Below, piece after piece: positions 18,985 through 28,717 of a stretch of DNA of 64,000 bases. Each line of letters opens with the position of its first letter. Positions within the stretch are counted from its first letter, which is position 1. The notes under the pieces are model-generated. The model saw nothing but the letters and a program-made list of their open reading frames with translations, was not told where the DNA came from and did not search any database. Position numbers and translations under genes: made by a program. This DNA comes from Strobilurus pachycystidiatus (taxonomy: Eukaryota; Basidiomycota; Agaricomycetes; Agaricales; Physalacriaceae). The DNA is taken from the NCBI GenBank assembly GCA_019915135.1, contig JAHLMK010000001.1, positions 3,348,001 through 3,412,000 of the forward strand, in the 5' to 3' direction.

Positions 18985-19694
18985 TGTCACTACGCGAAAG
19001 AATTGCACTCAAAAAGCATTATTGGCAAAACACAAAATGATATTCAACGAAAAACTACACAGAAACAATTACGTAATATTCCTTATTAGGGCATGAACGC
19101 CATGACTCAACCACAGAACGCGCCGGAACATTCCGGAACATGTCGGAACACTCCGGAAAAGGCAAGAAAGGACCATTGAGTCAGTATGAGTCAGTATCAG
19201 TCAATTGTAGTCATAGATCTATTTATAGAATGTAGTCAGTAGTACTATATAAGGGAGCTGAATCGGACCAAAAGGAGGTCAGCTACCCCAATACACAGCT
19301 TAGCTCTCAAACTCAGAACGCATTCTCATAAGCTTAAAGACAAGATAATTTCATTATCAAGTTAATTACAGCTTCCTCGCACACGCTTCCAATCAAAGAA
19401 CAAGAATTCAAGCAAGTCAAGCAAGTTACGCAAGTCAAGCAAGTTACGCAAGTCAAGCAAGTTACGCAAGTCAAGCAAGTTCCGCAAGTCAAGCAAGTCA
19501 AGTTATACAAGTCAAGCAAGTTATCGTATTAAGGTGTTTAGAAGACTACAACGGTAGTCAGGCTAGCCCTTCAAGCAAGACAAGTCAAGAATCACAAGCA
19601 CGCCACAAGTCACCTAAAGCTATCTCGATAGCTCTCTACCCACCGAACTCAACTGTCACCCAGGATCTGTTCCAAACACTTCCGTACCGTGACA
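18985..19694 (+). repeat. 3' LTR (710 bp)
   Basis: Same ends and sequence as the 5' LTR, with one extra 18-bp CAAGTCAAGCAAGTTACG unit and A in place of G at 19060. The TATA box is at 19246-19253. No clear polypurine tract is visible directly upstream (the last bases are CCCCGCGAA). Confidence 0.95.
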
Positions 19695-19917
19695 GCGCCA
19701 GACGGCGCAGCCAAACAAACAGGACCGGCAAGTTATGCCAGTCGCTGTAACGCCTTAGAAAAGTGAATAAGGTTTGGAGAAAAAGGAAATAAAGGGTCGG
19801 ATGAGATTAGATTAGATAAAAAATGTCGTTTGTCATAATTATTACAATGGTTCATTCGCTACAGTAATCAGCTTTGTGTTCGCTTTTCTGGGCGTTATAG
19901 CGAGTGGGAAGGAGTCT
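19695..19917. mobile_element. Right arm of a long-TIR element, cut by the retrotransposon
   Basis: The right end GGGAAGGAGTCT (19906-19917) matches the right end of the complete element at 20028-20921, and 19707-19790 carries the same 'gcagccaaacaaacagg...aataaggttt' block. The left part was displaced by the 17-kb retrotransposon. It directly abuts Ngaro-like sequence from about 19918, so it had itself inserted in that element. Confidence 0.6.
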
Positions 19918-20027
19918 GGCAACTTGCTGGTTATCAGAATTGGACTCTCAATGTCTTGCCCTGGGCACGCCCAGCTCTCACAGAGCTCTATCGCAAGATG
20001 AGCGGCAAGACCATCCGCTTCAAAGGC

Positions 20028-20921
20028 AGACTCCTTCCCATTCATTCTAGTAAGTAGAAGAAAATACGTGGCGTAGATACATGCGAAATGATATTATTTG
20101 AGACCCATCTAGAACTGGTCCGAATATTGATGTGCTTATGTGATGATCAAACCTTATTGTATTTTCTTTTAACTTGCCAGAATGACTGGCGTAAATTGCA
20201 AGGCTTGTTTGTTTGGCTGCGGCTTCCAGCAGGTCACTGCCACCTACCACGCCTCACAATCCCTATTGTACTTTGCCTCTCGGACCGTTTCTCAACATGC
20301 GGCACGTCTTAGAATAATATTAGTTTGACATATATTCCAGAACCAATGACAATCGGTCCATCAGACCATCAGGAAACACTAGTCATGTCCCAGGTGCCGA
20401 CCTTCAGCCTTTCAACTGCACCGTGCTCAGACGCCGCCGGGAATCTGACAGTCTCCAAGGAGACAATGGCAAAAGTACCTCAAAGAGCCAGCGACACCCC
20501 GGCCAATCCGCCACCCAAAGTCTAAATTATGCCGGCTGTGTCCCTCTTCCACTGTCATTTTCACCACATAACCATGATGCAGAAAGAAGTACAATCTGCT
20601 ATAGCCAAAAGTAGTTAGCTTAGCTCGGAATGTGAGTGGGTTCCATAAGTACTGAAGGAAGTCTTGCGATTGAATTTGATGAAGTGCTCGGACCGAGCCT
20701 GCTTCGAGTTCAACGCTGCAGCCAAACAAACAGGACTTGCAATTTATGCCAGTCACTCTCGCAAGTTAAGAAAAAATACAATAAGGTTTAGATCACATAA
20801 TCACATCAAACTTTCGGACTGGTGATCACAATCAACTCAAGCCATATCATTCAACATTTAATCATTGCCACAGGATTTTACGGTATTTTTTCTACTTGCG
20901 AGAGTGAATGGGAAGGAGTCT
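20028..20921 (+). mobile_element. 894-bp MULE-like element with about 210-bp TIRs
   Basis: The ends are AGACTCCTTCCCATTCATTC on the left and the reverse complement AGACTCCTTCCCATTCACTC on the right. Similarity between the arms continues for about 210 bp, through 'aaaccttattgtatttt' and 'tttgtttggctgc'. The flanks repeat GCTTCAAAGGC (20017-20027 and 20922-20932). The Ngaro-like copy at 56121-56131 is uninterrupted (GCTTCAGAGGC), giving an empty site. A 9-11 bp duplication with long TIRs fits a non-autonomous Mutator-like element. No transposase is encoded. Confidence 0.8.
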
Positions 20922-21108
20922 GCTTCAAAGGCATTCTACTCAATGCTGAGGTTAAGCAGGACCTTAGTTGGTTTGTCAAAGTTGCGAAGGATTGCATTGA
21001 CATTCACTTTGTTGATGCTCAATCTTGGAGTGATGATGAAGCAGATTTCATTGGCTGGACAGATGCTAGCAATTCTGGCCTTGCATTTGTATATGCAGGC
21101 AATGGCTT

Positions 21109-21814
21109 TAGGGTTTAAAAGTCCGGTCCGGTCCGGTCTTTTGACCTCTGAGGTCATGAACTGGGGACTGGACCGGTCTAGAAAATTCCCAAATCTGGCT
21201 GGACCTAGGACTGAACTGGTTAGGACCGCAAAAACCGGTCCTAATCAGTCCGGTCTGCGGTTTTAAACCGGTCCAAGACCGGTCCAAAGGATCACGAGCC
21301 TAAATTTATATTTCTGCACATTTTCGAGTAAGTTTACCATCATATAAGTTTACCAGATAGATTATATAGTCAATGACAGTGAAATGAATGACTAGTGAAG
21401 CTTGTATAATATGTTTTAGCCACAACAAGATGATATTTCCAAATGTAAGAGAGTATGTGCAGCTCAATGTACCATATGAGTATATAAGTCATGGAAAGTT
21501 TACCATAGGAACGCCTCAGTGAGGGTAAGTTTACCATTGACCAGTCAAGTCAAGGTAAGTTTACCATAAAATCATATATAATGACCCTTTAGAAGGACAT
21601 TTGACCAGTTTTAACTGAACCCTGAATAGACCGGTCCGAACCGGTCCTAGACCAGTCTTTACCAGTCTTAATAAATCTAGGTTGAGCTCTGGACCTAGGA
21701 CCGGACTGGTAGGACTGGTAGGACCGGTCCATGTTGGACTGGTCATGTGACCGGTCCAGTCCGGTCCAGTCCACCGGTCTTACCGGTCTACATGGACTGG
21801 ACTTTGAAACCCTA
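21109..21814 (-). mobile_element. 706-bp hAT-type MITE, copy 2
   Basis: Same length and sequence type as 3862-4567 but inverted. The ends are TAGGGTTTAAAAGTCC and ...TTTGAAACCCTA. The 8-bp target duplication AATGGCTT lies at 21101-21108 and 21815-21822. The uninterrupted target is present at about 56307-56320 (AATGGCTTTGCTTATC). The internal ACCGGT arrays are identical in style to copy 1. Confidence 0.93.
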
Positions 21815-22194
21815 AATGGCTTTGCTTATCAGCTTAAGACTATCACGAGAGTGGACACATTCTTCTGTGAACTTCTTGCTATTCTCTGTCTCATCCACCA
21901 TGTTGCCTCATTCAAAATTCCTCCTTGTCGCATTCTGATCCATTCAGACAGCATGGATTCAGTTGCAGTTTTCAACTCCTTGTCTGCATCTCAATCATCA
22001 TACAATGCTATTCTGTTCGCAATTGCTGATATTGTGCTGCGCACAGGCATTGATGTGCAAGTTAGACACATTCCTAGAGTTGACAACATCATGGCAGACT
22101 TGTTGTCTCATCTTCTGTTTGACAATTTTTCCAAATAGTTTTCCTCCTACCACGTCTGCACATTCTAGCTCCCAAGAGAGCTGGTTCCGGCACG

Positions 22195-23840
22195 ATGGAG
22201 AGAGTGCTTTTGGAGGCCTTGGGCGAGAGGAGAAAGACTGATCCTCTCGCCCACCTATGGACTTGAAGAAACTAGATGACTTAGTCTTGTATCCTCAAGT
22301 CCATGCAATTGAGAAGTCCACTCGTAAAAACTATGCTACTAGTGCCAGAGATTATGCTAGATTCTGTCACAACCACAGCCTTCCTCTGGATCCCACTTCA
22401 GAAACTCCTGCTATATTGCTTATACTTCTCAATTCATTGCCTCTGGCTCCAAATATTTGGAGCACGTCACTTTCTCAAGAAGTTCTATCACTCTTTCATT
22501 GAAGCTCGAGCTTCTGCTCTAGTGTAAGCTACTATCAGAGGAGCCAAAAGGATCAGAGCCAATCCAGTGAAGCGCAAACCACCTCTGCGCACTTCTCATC
22601 TGCAACTCTTTGTTGATACTGCAAATGCAACTCTGAGTTATGATGATCTTCTCTTTGTCACTCTTATGACTTGTGCTAGTCTCGGAACAACACCCTGCCG
22701 ACACGTTCCGCATGGAGGGTCTTGTATCAAAGTCGCCGATCAAGTGGGCGACTGTGAAGTGAAATGCCTTACTTGGGCCCTTACCTCTTCAACTTTTGTT
22801 GACCTCCGTTTAAATTTTGTTACCTCTTGACCAACTTAATATATTCAACGGCAATGGTTGGTCCAGCGGCCGAGTCTTATCACCAGAATTTTTTTGCCTA
22901 TTATCAAAATGACATACAGTCGTGTATCTCCTATGAAATAGCATATTTATCGACAATGACCGGGCAACCGTCTGACTGCGAAGTAAACAACAATGAACTT
23001 TGATGACTATTGACGCGGGCAAGTGTCACAAGCTGTCACGCCTTCAAAAGTCTTCAAAAGTCTTCAAATTGATCAGATATCAGTCACGCTCAGAAAGCGT
23101 CCATTGTACCATGTTAGGGCACTCAAAAAATATTCAAAGACTCCTGATACATTCTTTACATACTGAAGTACATTTCTTGTCCTATACTTCTCCTACTAAA
23201 GTCATCACGTCGAGCCATAAAAGTTGACTAAGTTCACTTCACAGTCACTTGCCAAATCAACGACTTTGATACAAACCCTTCTGACAAGAGGGGTTTGATC
23301 AAACTTATGGCTTGTGCATTCTATAGCTGTTATCCCATGGGAGAGCTGTTACAGCCTAATTCCAAAGCATTCAAAGATTGACGTAAGATCGTCAAGAGAG
23401 CTTCTCTGCATTTTGAGCCTCGCTATGCAGGTTACAAGCTGCCTTATCACAAAGGTGATCAGTTCCATCAGGAAACAGACATGCTCTTCACTCCTCAGAA
23501 GATTGCAAACCCGGTTGAGTTTCTCAAGCAATACACCAAACTCCGAGACAAGCTCCATGGAGCCCGGTCTGCTCTCTTCATCTGTGAGAATGGGACTATT
23601 CCCACTCGCAGTTGGTTTGAAAGAAAGTTCTTTGCTCTGGTGGGAAGAGAATTTGGAGGTCACTCTGCTCGTTCTGCTGGTGCCACCTACTACGCTGGCT
23701 TAGGCCTCTCTGATGCTATCATCCAGGCTTTGGGTCGTTGGTCTTCAGAGGCCTTCAAGATCTATATTTGTGATAATCCAGCTGTACGTGCTGCACAACA
23801 GCTTGCAGTACAGAAACAAGCCTCCACTTCTAATTTCTAA
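22195..23840 (+). pseudogene. Tyrosine recombinase pseudogene, Ngaro-like copy 1
   Basis: Matches the YR gene at 56687-57700. The N-terminal part is 22195-22676, then a 627-bp insertion, then 23304-23840. The catalytic HxxR is intact here ('GHSARSAGATYYAGLG'), as is the C-terminal 'GRWSSEAFKIYICDN', which holds the Tyr nucleophile. The first-arginine box, 'CHRMGEL' in copy 2, reads 'CYPMGEL' here, losing that Arg. There are also an in-frame TGA at 23380-23382, where copy 2 has Trp, and a deletion near 22455. Confidence 0.85.
22677..23303. mobile_element. 627-bp MITE-like insertion in YR pseudogene
   Basis: It is flanked by a 14-bp near-perfect repeat, CTTATGACTTGTGC / CTTATGGCTTGTGC (22663-22676 and 23304-23317). 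That sequence occurs once at 57164-57177 in the other YR copy. Inside are imperfect inverted arms of about 45 bp: 'TTGTATCAAAGTCG...GACTGTGAAGTGAA' near 22719-22765 and its reverse complement near 23229-23278. No coding sequence was recognised. The superfamily is uncertain. Confidence 0.65.
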
Positions 23841-24014
23841 CATGATTCTCTACTCTCATCTCGCGTCTCGTTCACATTTTTTCTCACCATCACCATCCCC
23901 AACACACAACATTCATAGCTCTCATAGCCAGTCACAATCCGCGTAATTTATAGGCCCTTGGGCCCGTTTTAACCTAACTTCAAGTCTTCATCGGTGTGAA
24001 CCTTTAAGCATTGG

Positions 24015-25181
24015 TCGAAGTAAAAGCGGATTCCAAGGGTAGGAAGCGTTTTCAGAGGCCTCTGCACCACTCACACACTCCCTCATACTGTCTGAGCTCA
24101 CTCAGTACAATCTGGCACTGAGCAGCAGTGTGCTCATTGTGGTATCTCAACTTTCCCCAAATGAGCTCAAAATCATTTGGCAGTAAATCGCAAATCACAA
24201 GACATCGGTCATAGCTACCATGTTGCTGATTGCATCGTCATGTCTCTCATGATGTCCCGGACCCATCCTATGAGTTTGGACATGTCACACCATTATGCCC
24301 ATGTGTGGTATCAACTTTTCTCCAAATGAGCTCAAATGCATTTGCAAGTAATTTCCATTTTTGGAGATGTAGCCTCATGCTACTGACTTCCTTTCTTGAC
24401 CTACTAGCCTCAAGGCTATCTCCCCTACTTAGGGATGCTATTTCCGATCACAGGAGCTGTCAATCATGACAGCATCTGTCAATCATTTCCAGAAGATCAC
24501 TTCTGATGCCATGTGTTAAGTTATCCATATCTCAGCCATGTGACATGGAATAACTTTGCACTTTCCCAGGATCAATCTGTCATCATCTGGCCTAGGCCCA
24601 GTGCTGTCTGTCAGCTGATGCTGGGTCTAGGGCGCCCCAGAGTTGTGAGTTTGATCCCCACTGTGTTGCAGCTTGCTTCCCTTCATCTTCGCATTTTGGC
24701 TCTGCAAGGTTTGCACACAGTGTCCCTCCAGTTCTGCTCACAGGAACTGATGCTCCTTTCACCAGTGTACACTTTGGACAGTCTCTAGCCCTCCCTGCCT
24801 AACTTGATCTTTCACTGCTGTCCATTGTCACTGGTATGCTTATCCAACTTGATTTCGAGTTGATGCCTTATCTTGTGCACAGTGTCCAATCCCTGCCTGC
24901 TCCCACGCTTCCTGATAGCGTCACACTTGGGATTCTGTGCACAGGTGTGTCCCCAGTCCACTCTTCATAGGCTACAAGCTCGATTTTGCTTCTGTGCTCA
25001 GTTTAGCTTGCTCTGCCTTTGTTTCTGCTTCCCCACCCTCCACTCCCTGTAACTGTATCTAGTTTCTTGTATGTACTTGTATTAGTTCAATGTAGTACAT
25101 AGCCAGTCACGATCCGCGTAATTTATAGGCCCTTGGGCTCGTTTTAGCCTAACTTCATCCATGTGAACCTTTAAGCTTTGG
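24015..25181 (+). mobile_element. Internally deleted Ngaro derivative A (1,167 bp)
   Basis: It starts TCGAAGTAAAAG exactly where Ngaro copy 1 ends (...AAGCATTGG). The first about 1,025 bp match the 5' leader of the large Ngaro-like element (49003-50020). A unique about 65-bp stretch follows ('...AACTGTATCTAGTTTCTTGT...'), and then about 85 bp of the 3' end (from 'AGCCAGTCACGATCCGCG' to AAGCTTTGG). It encodes nothing obvious, so it would depend on proteins of a complete element. Confidence 0.85.
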
Positions 25182-25240
25182 ACAATAGTGTTGTATTCAC
25201 TGGTTCTGGTTGCAAGGTGGAAGTTACAGATTAATGATCA

Positions 25241-25435
25241 ATGCTTTCCAGCGGCAGTGTACTGTGCGAAGAAAGGCTGACAGCCGACCAAATTGACATT
25301 ATCTGTGGTGTCTACCAAGTTGTGAATGAGCGCAATCCAGATTATCCTGCCTATGTCTCTTGGTTTCCGCAGCATGGTGAATGGTGTGCAAGTGGATTCA
25401 ACGTGGGTTTATGGACAGAAGACAGCGAGACATAG
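25241..25435 (+). pseudogene. Isolated coding exon of unknown gene
   Basis: The frame reads '...LTADQIDIICGVYQVVNERN' and ends 'GFNVGLWTEDSET' with TAG. A likely acceptor (GCTTTCCAG) lies just inside at 25249, so it looks like one exon of a spliced gene. Its flanks are transposon debris. I half-recognise the pattern from repetitive Agaricomycete proteins but cannot name the family. Confidence 0.4.
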
Positions 25436-25659
25436 TATCAGTTTTGCGTGAGGTTATATCTGATGAGGGAGAAGGGTCCAATGAAATAGGAAGATTGGGA
25501 AAAGTCCTTGAGGCTTAACAAGGAGGCCAAGAAGGTTGCATTGGGACTGAAAATCTATTGTAGGAAGAAATTGGAAATTTACTTGTAACAACACCAAGAA
25601 ATCATGTAACAATATGTGTGCTGGTCTCAAGGAATTGGTTTGTATTAGGCGTAATAGGT
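25436..25659. other. Spacer without recognised gene
   Basis: AT-rich sequence between the exon fragment and an LTR-like block. Nothing supported. Confidence 0.5.
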
Positions 25660-27717
25660 TGTTACAACCTGATCCCGCCGTGACAAGAACTCGCTCACGA
25701 TGGCGCGTCTCTACGCTCCAACTGTGGCTTTCCTGCGGGCACAACACACATATCTCCGGAACGCATTCGTCCGGTTGCTTGGAAGGGATCGCGGAGGTCC
25801 TCGACGGATGCCCCTCCGTATTGCCCAGAGAGTGAACACCTAGGAGACCCCGTCTCCTGGTGTCGTGGCTCATCGGACCCGGTCCGAGATGTGGCGCATT
25901 GGGATCCTCCGTTCGAGGAGTGGGGGGCAATATCGGAGTTACCGAGGGAGGGCATGGGGGGAGCCCTTGCTCAGAGGGAGACAGAGTATCCGGCAATAGA
26001 ATGCGGAAGGAAACTTGATAAGGACAAAGTCTGTCTATCTACTACAAAGAGCGTCTGTATTTATACGTCGACCTCTTGATGAGTAACTCCTCTTCTCGAA
26101 GGTTCCATCGGGAACGCTCCCGACGTGTCGGGAGCAATGTGCTGCGGTTGCGCATGGTGCTTTTGACCAAGCAGGGAAGGCGCGCTGGATTGAGCGCCGC
26201 TGATTGGGCGATGGGCGGGATAAGGCGGGATGGGGCGGGCTGTTGCCCACGCCATGCGGGACTGATCAGAAGATAGCAATCATTGAGTCATTCCTTGACC
26301 CAATGGGGCGCCACTTGTATGGAGTGGCAGGAATCGGGGAGGACGGCCGACGGATGTGACGTTGGTTCGCCAATGCTTAAAGGTTCACACCAATGAAGTT
26401 AGGCTAAAACGGGCCCAAGGGCCTATAAATTACGCGGATCGTGACTGGCTATGTACTACATCAAACTAATACAAGTACATACAAGAAACTAGATACAGTT
26501 ACAGGGACTGGAGGGTGGGGAAGCAGAAATAAAGGCAGAGCAAGCTAAACTGAGCACAGAAGCGAAATTGAGCTTGTAGCCTATGAAGAGTGGACTGGGG
26601 ACACACCTGTGCACAGAATCCCAAGTGCGACGCTATCAGGAAGCGTGGGAGCAGGCAGAGATTGGACACTGTGCACAAGATAAGGCATCAACTCGAAATC
26701 AAGTTGGATAAGCATACCAGTGACAATGGACAGCAGTGAAAGATCGAGTTAGATTTAGCTGTAGCAGAGAGCAGGGAGGGCTAGAGACTGTCCAAAGTGT
26801 ACACTGGTGAAAGGAGCATCAGTTCCTGTGAGCAGAACTGGAGGGACACTGTGTGCAAACTTGCAGAGCCAAAATGCGAAGATGAAGGCAGGAAGCAAGC
26901 TGCAACACAGTGGGGATCAAACTCGCAACTCTGGGGCGCCCTAGACCCAGCATCAGCTGACAGACAGCACTGGGCCTAGGCCAGATGATGACAGATTGAT
27001 CCTGGGAAAGTGCAAAGTTATTCCATGTCACATGGCTGAGATATGGGTAACTTAACACATGGCATCAGAAGTGATCTTCTGGAAATAATTGACAGATGCT
27101 GTCATGATTGACAGCTCCTGTGATCGGAAATAGCATCCCTAAGTAGGGGAGATAGCCTTGAGGCTAGTAGGTCAAGAAAGGAAGTCAGTAGCATGAGGCT
27201 ACATCTCCAAAAATGAAAATTACTCGCAAATGCATTTGAGCTCATTTGGAGAAAAGTTGATACCACACATGGGCATGATGATGTGACATGTCCAAACTCA
27301 TAGGATGGGTCCGGGACATCATGAGGGACATGAGAGTGCAATTAGCAACATGGTAACTATGACCAATGTCTTGTGATTTGCGATTTACTGCCAAATGATT
27401 TTGAGCTTATTTGGAGAAAGTTGAGATACCACAATGAGAACACTGCTGCTCAGTGCCAGACTGTACTGAGTGAGCTCAGACAGTATGAGAGAGTGTGTGA
27501 GAGGTGCAGAGGCCTCTGAAAACGCTCCCTACTCTTGGAATCCGCTTTTACTTCGAGCTAGCGAGGCGCGGCAAGGCGCGTAGTGATCTGATCGTGTCCC
27601 ATCGGCAACTTCCGTGATGGCGCGACATGTTCTTTAGGACAAGTTCTCTCCTATGTGGCGCACCCAATCTATAGTTTATGCGCAATCTTGTGACGGGTCC
27701 GTGACTGAGTCATGACA
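25660..27717 (-). repeat. LTR-like block split by Ngaro derivative B
   Basis: On the plus strand it starts TGTTACAACC and may end ATGACA at 27717, with flanks TAGGT / CAGGT (4 of 5 match). On the minus strand there is 'GACGTATAAATAC' (near 26054-26067), the same TATA context as in the LTR family at 28718-29787. Derivative B occupies 26370-27556. Without it the block is about 870 bp. The boundaries are tentative. Confidence 0.45.
26370..27556 (-). mobile_element. Internally deleted Ngaro derivative B (1,187 bp), inverted
   Basis: This is the reverse complement of derivative A over its whole length: CCAATGCTTAAAGG at the left (3' end) and CTTTTACTTCGA at the right (5' end). It shares the derivative-specific joint ('...AACTGTATCTAGTTTCTTG'), so A and B are one family and not independent deletions. 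No target duplication is seen (left flank GGTTCG, right flank GCTAGC). Confidence 0.87.
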
Positions 27718-28382
27718 CAGGTTGACTATGAGGTTGGATAAGTACAATATGTCAGCGGGTCAATGAGTCTGCTCGGGGAAGCCTGGATTTGTGGTAAGGG
27801 CCATTGAAAGAGCACTGGCAGGATGGGATGACCATGCTGGCAGATGTGGACGTTGCACTAGCGCCCACAATTAATGCTGCCGGCAATTGTGGATACTAGC
27901 GAGCAGAGTAAGTTTTACTGATTGGCTTAATACACTTACTCAGTAAAATGTTGTACCCATGTACTGACCACAACAAGCCTTATGTCTCTCCTGCTTGACC
28001 GCCTGTGACTTGGGATACCTATTGAGCACCAGATAGTATGACTGGTCTGACCCATTGTCTTACTGCCATGACCGCCAGTGGAATACCTGGGGCCATTCCA
28101 GAACCGTCTGAGGGTGAAGTAGCAAAAGAGTCCTTGCACTCCTTGTTTGAAAGGCTATCTATCAGTGCTCCATGAGAGACTCTCTGTACTTTTTTCAAAA
28201 TGTGAGAGATCTGAATTGCACTGTCACTGTTGACTGACCTCTTGAGGAAAATCCATCACCAAATCTGATGCGCCCGAACCTGGCGACAAGGATTGTGGGG
28301 AAGATGACCAGTCTGGGACTCTGGGGAACATGCTGGCCCCAAACCCAGCATGCAGAAACTAGACCCAAAACTAGTCAAGGGG
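27718..28382. other. No recognised gene (about 660 bp)
   Basis: No convincing coding sequence, repeat end or known motif was seen. It lies upstream of the small spliced gene at 28383. Confidence 0.5.
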
Positions 28383-28691
28383 ATGGAGAAGACAGGGAGG
28401 GGCGAGAGCAGATGGAGGACCTGTTTCCATGCACTGGGGGTGGATTATCCAGTGAAATTGCATTTTCTAACACAAGGTGAGTACGCACTATCTTCTCATG
28501 TTTTCTGACTGACCATGTGTGGCGCAGTTTTGATTGAAGGAGAAAACATCGACGGTCCAATCACTGAAGCTGTTTGGAATGTCTTCATAAAAGCCTTCCC
28601 AACCCTGAATGAGCCCCACCAAGAGTACAAACTGAGGGAAGACCTGCGGGACCTGCTGCGGGATGATGAACTATTGTTTGAACGCATATAA
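28383..28691 (+). CDS. Small spliced gene of unknown function, 85 aa
   Basis: Exon 1 is 28383-28476 and exon 2 is 28528-28691. The intron 28477-28527 (GTGAGT...GGCGCAG, 51 nt) contains a CTGAC branch-type motif and joins '...VKLHFLTQ' to 'VLIEGENIDGPITEAVWNVF'. The product starts MEKTGRGESRW and ends in a charged helix ('LREDLRDLLRDDELLFERI'). The TAA at 28689-28691 may be secondary, because the frame continues with Glu-rich codons to the solo LTR at 28718, and a Glu/Lys-rich frame resumes at 29788. It is not recognised and could be a fragment of a longer gene. Confidence 0.45.
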
Positions 28692-28717
28692 GAGAAGGCA
28701 GAGGATACAGAGGAAGA

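Larger units (their letters stand above)
2695..19694 (+). mobile_element. 17.0-kb Ty3/Gypsy LTR retrotransposon with extra ORFs
   Basis: The element is bounded by two LTRs (2695-3386 and 18985-19694) that start TGTCAC and end GTGACA. It is flanked by GCGC at 2691-2694 and 19695-19698, a likely 4-bp target duplication. The order is LTR, candidate primer-binding site, gag (split by a MITE), aspartic protease fused to a very long unknown region, RT-RNase H-integrase, an unknown 228-aa ORF, an unknown 321-aa spliced ORF, LTR. Gag/Pol order and an RT motif of Phe-Ile-Asp-Asp place it in Ty3/Gypsy. Without the MITE and one duplicated target it is about 16.3 kb, far longer than usual fungal Gypsy elements of 5-8 kb. 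LTRs differ by one base and one 18-bp unit, so insertion is recent, although pol carries a TGA and gag carries a MITE. Confidence 0.93.
19918..22137 (+). pseudogene. RT/RNase H fragment of Ngaro-like copy 1
   Basis: Segments 19918-20027, 20922-21108 and 21823-22137 together match the intact RNase H frame at 56031-56705. They include 'ARPALTELYRKMSGK', 'WTDASNSGLAFVYAGN' (RNase H Asp), 'HSDSMDSVAVFNS' and 'VDNIMADLLS'. Two insertions separate them, and a TAG at 22136-22138 ends the frame early (TTTCCAAATAG against TTTCCAAACAG at 56625). Confidence 0.85.
19918..24014 (+). mobile_element. Truncated, multiply interrupted Ngaro-like (YR) retrotransposon, copy 1
   Basis: This is homologous, in the same order, to 56030-57866: end of RT/RNase H, YR gene and 3' end (...AAGCATTGG at 24014). 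The gag and most of RT are absent. Insertions at 20028-20921, 21109-21814 and 22677-23303 break the genes. Frames are further damaged by stops. Confidence 0.88.
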
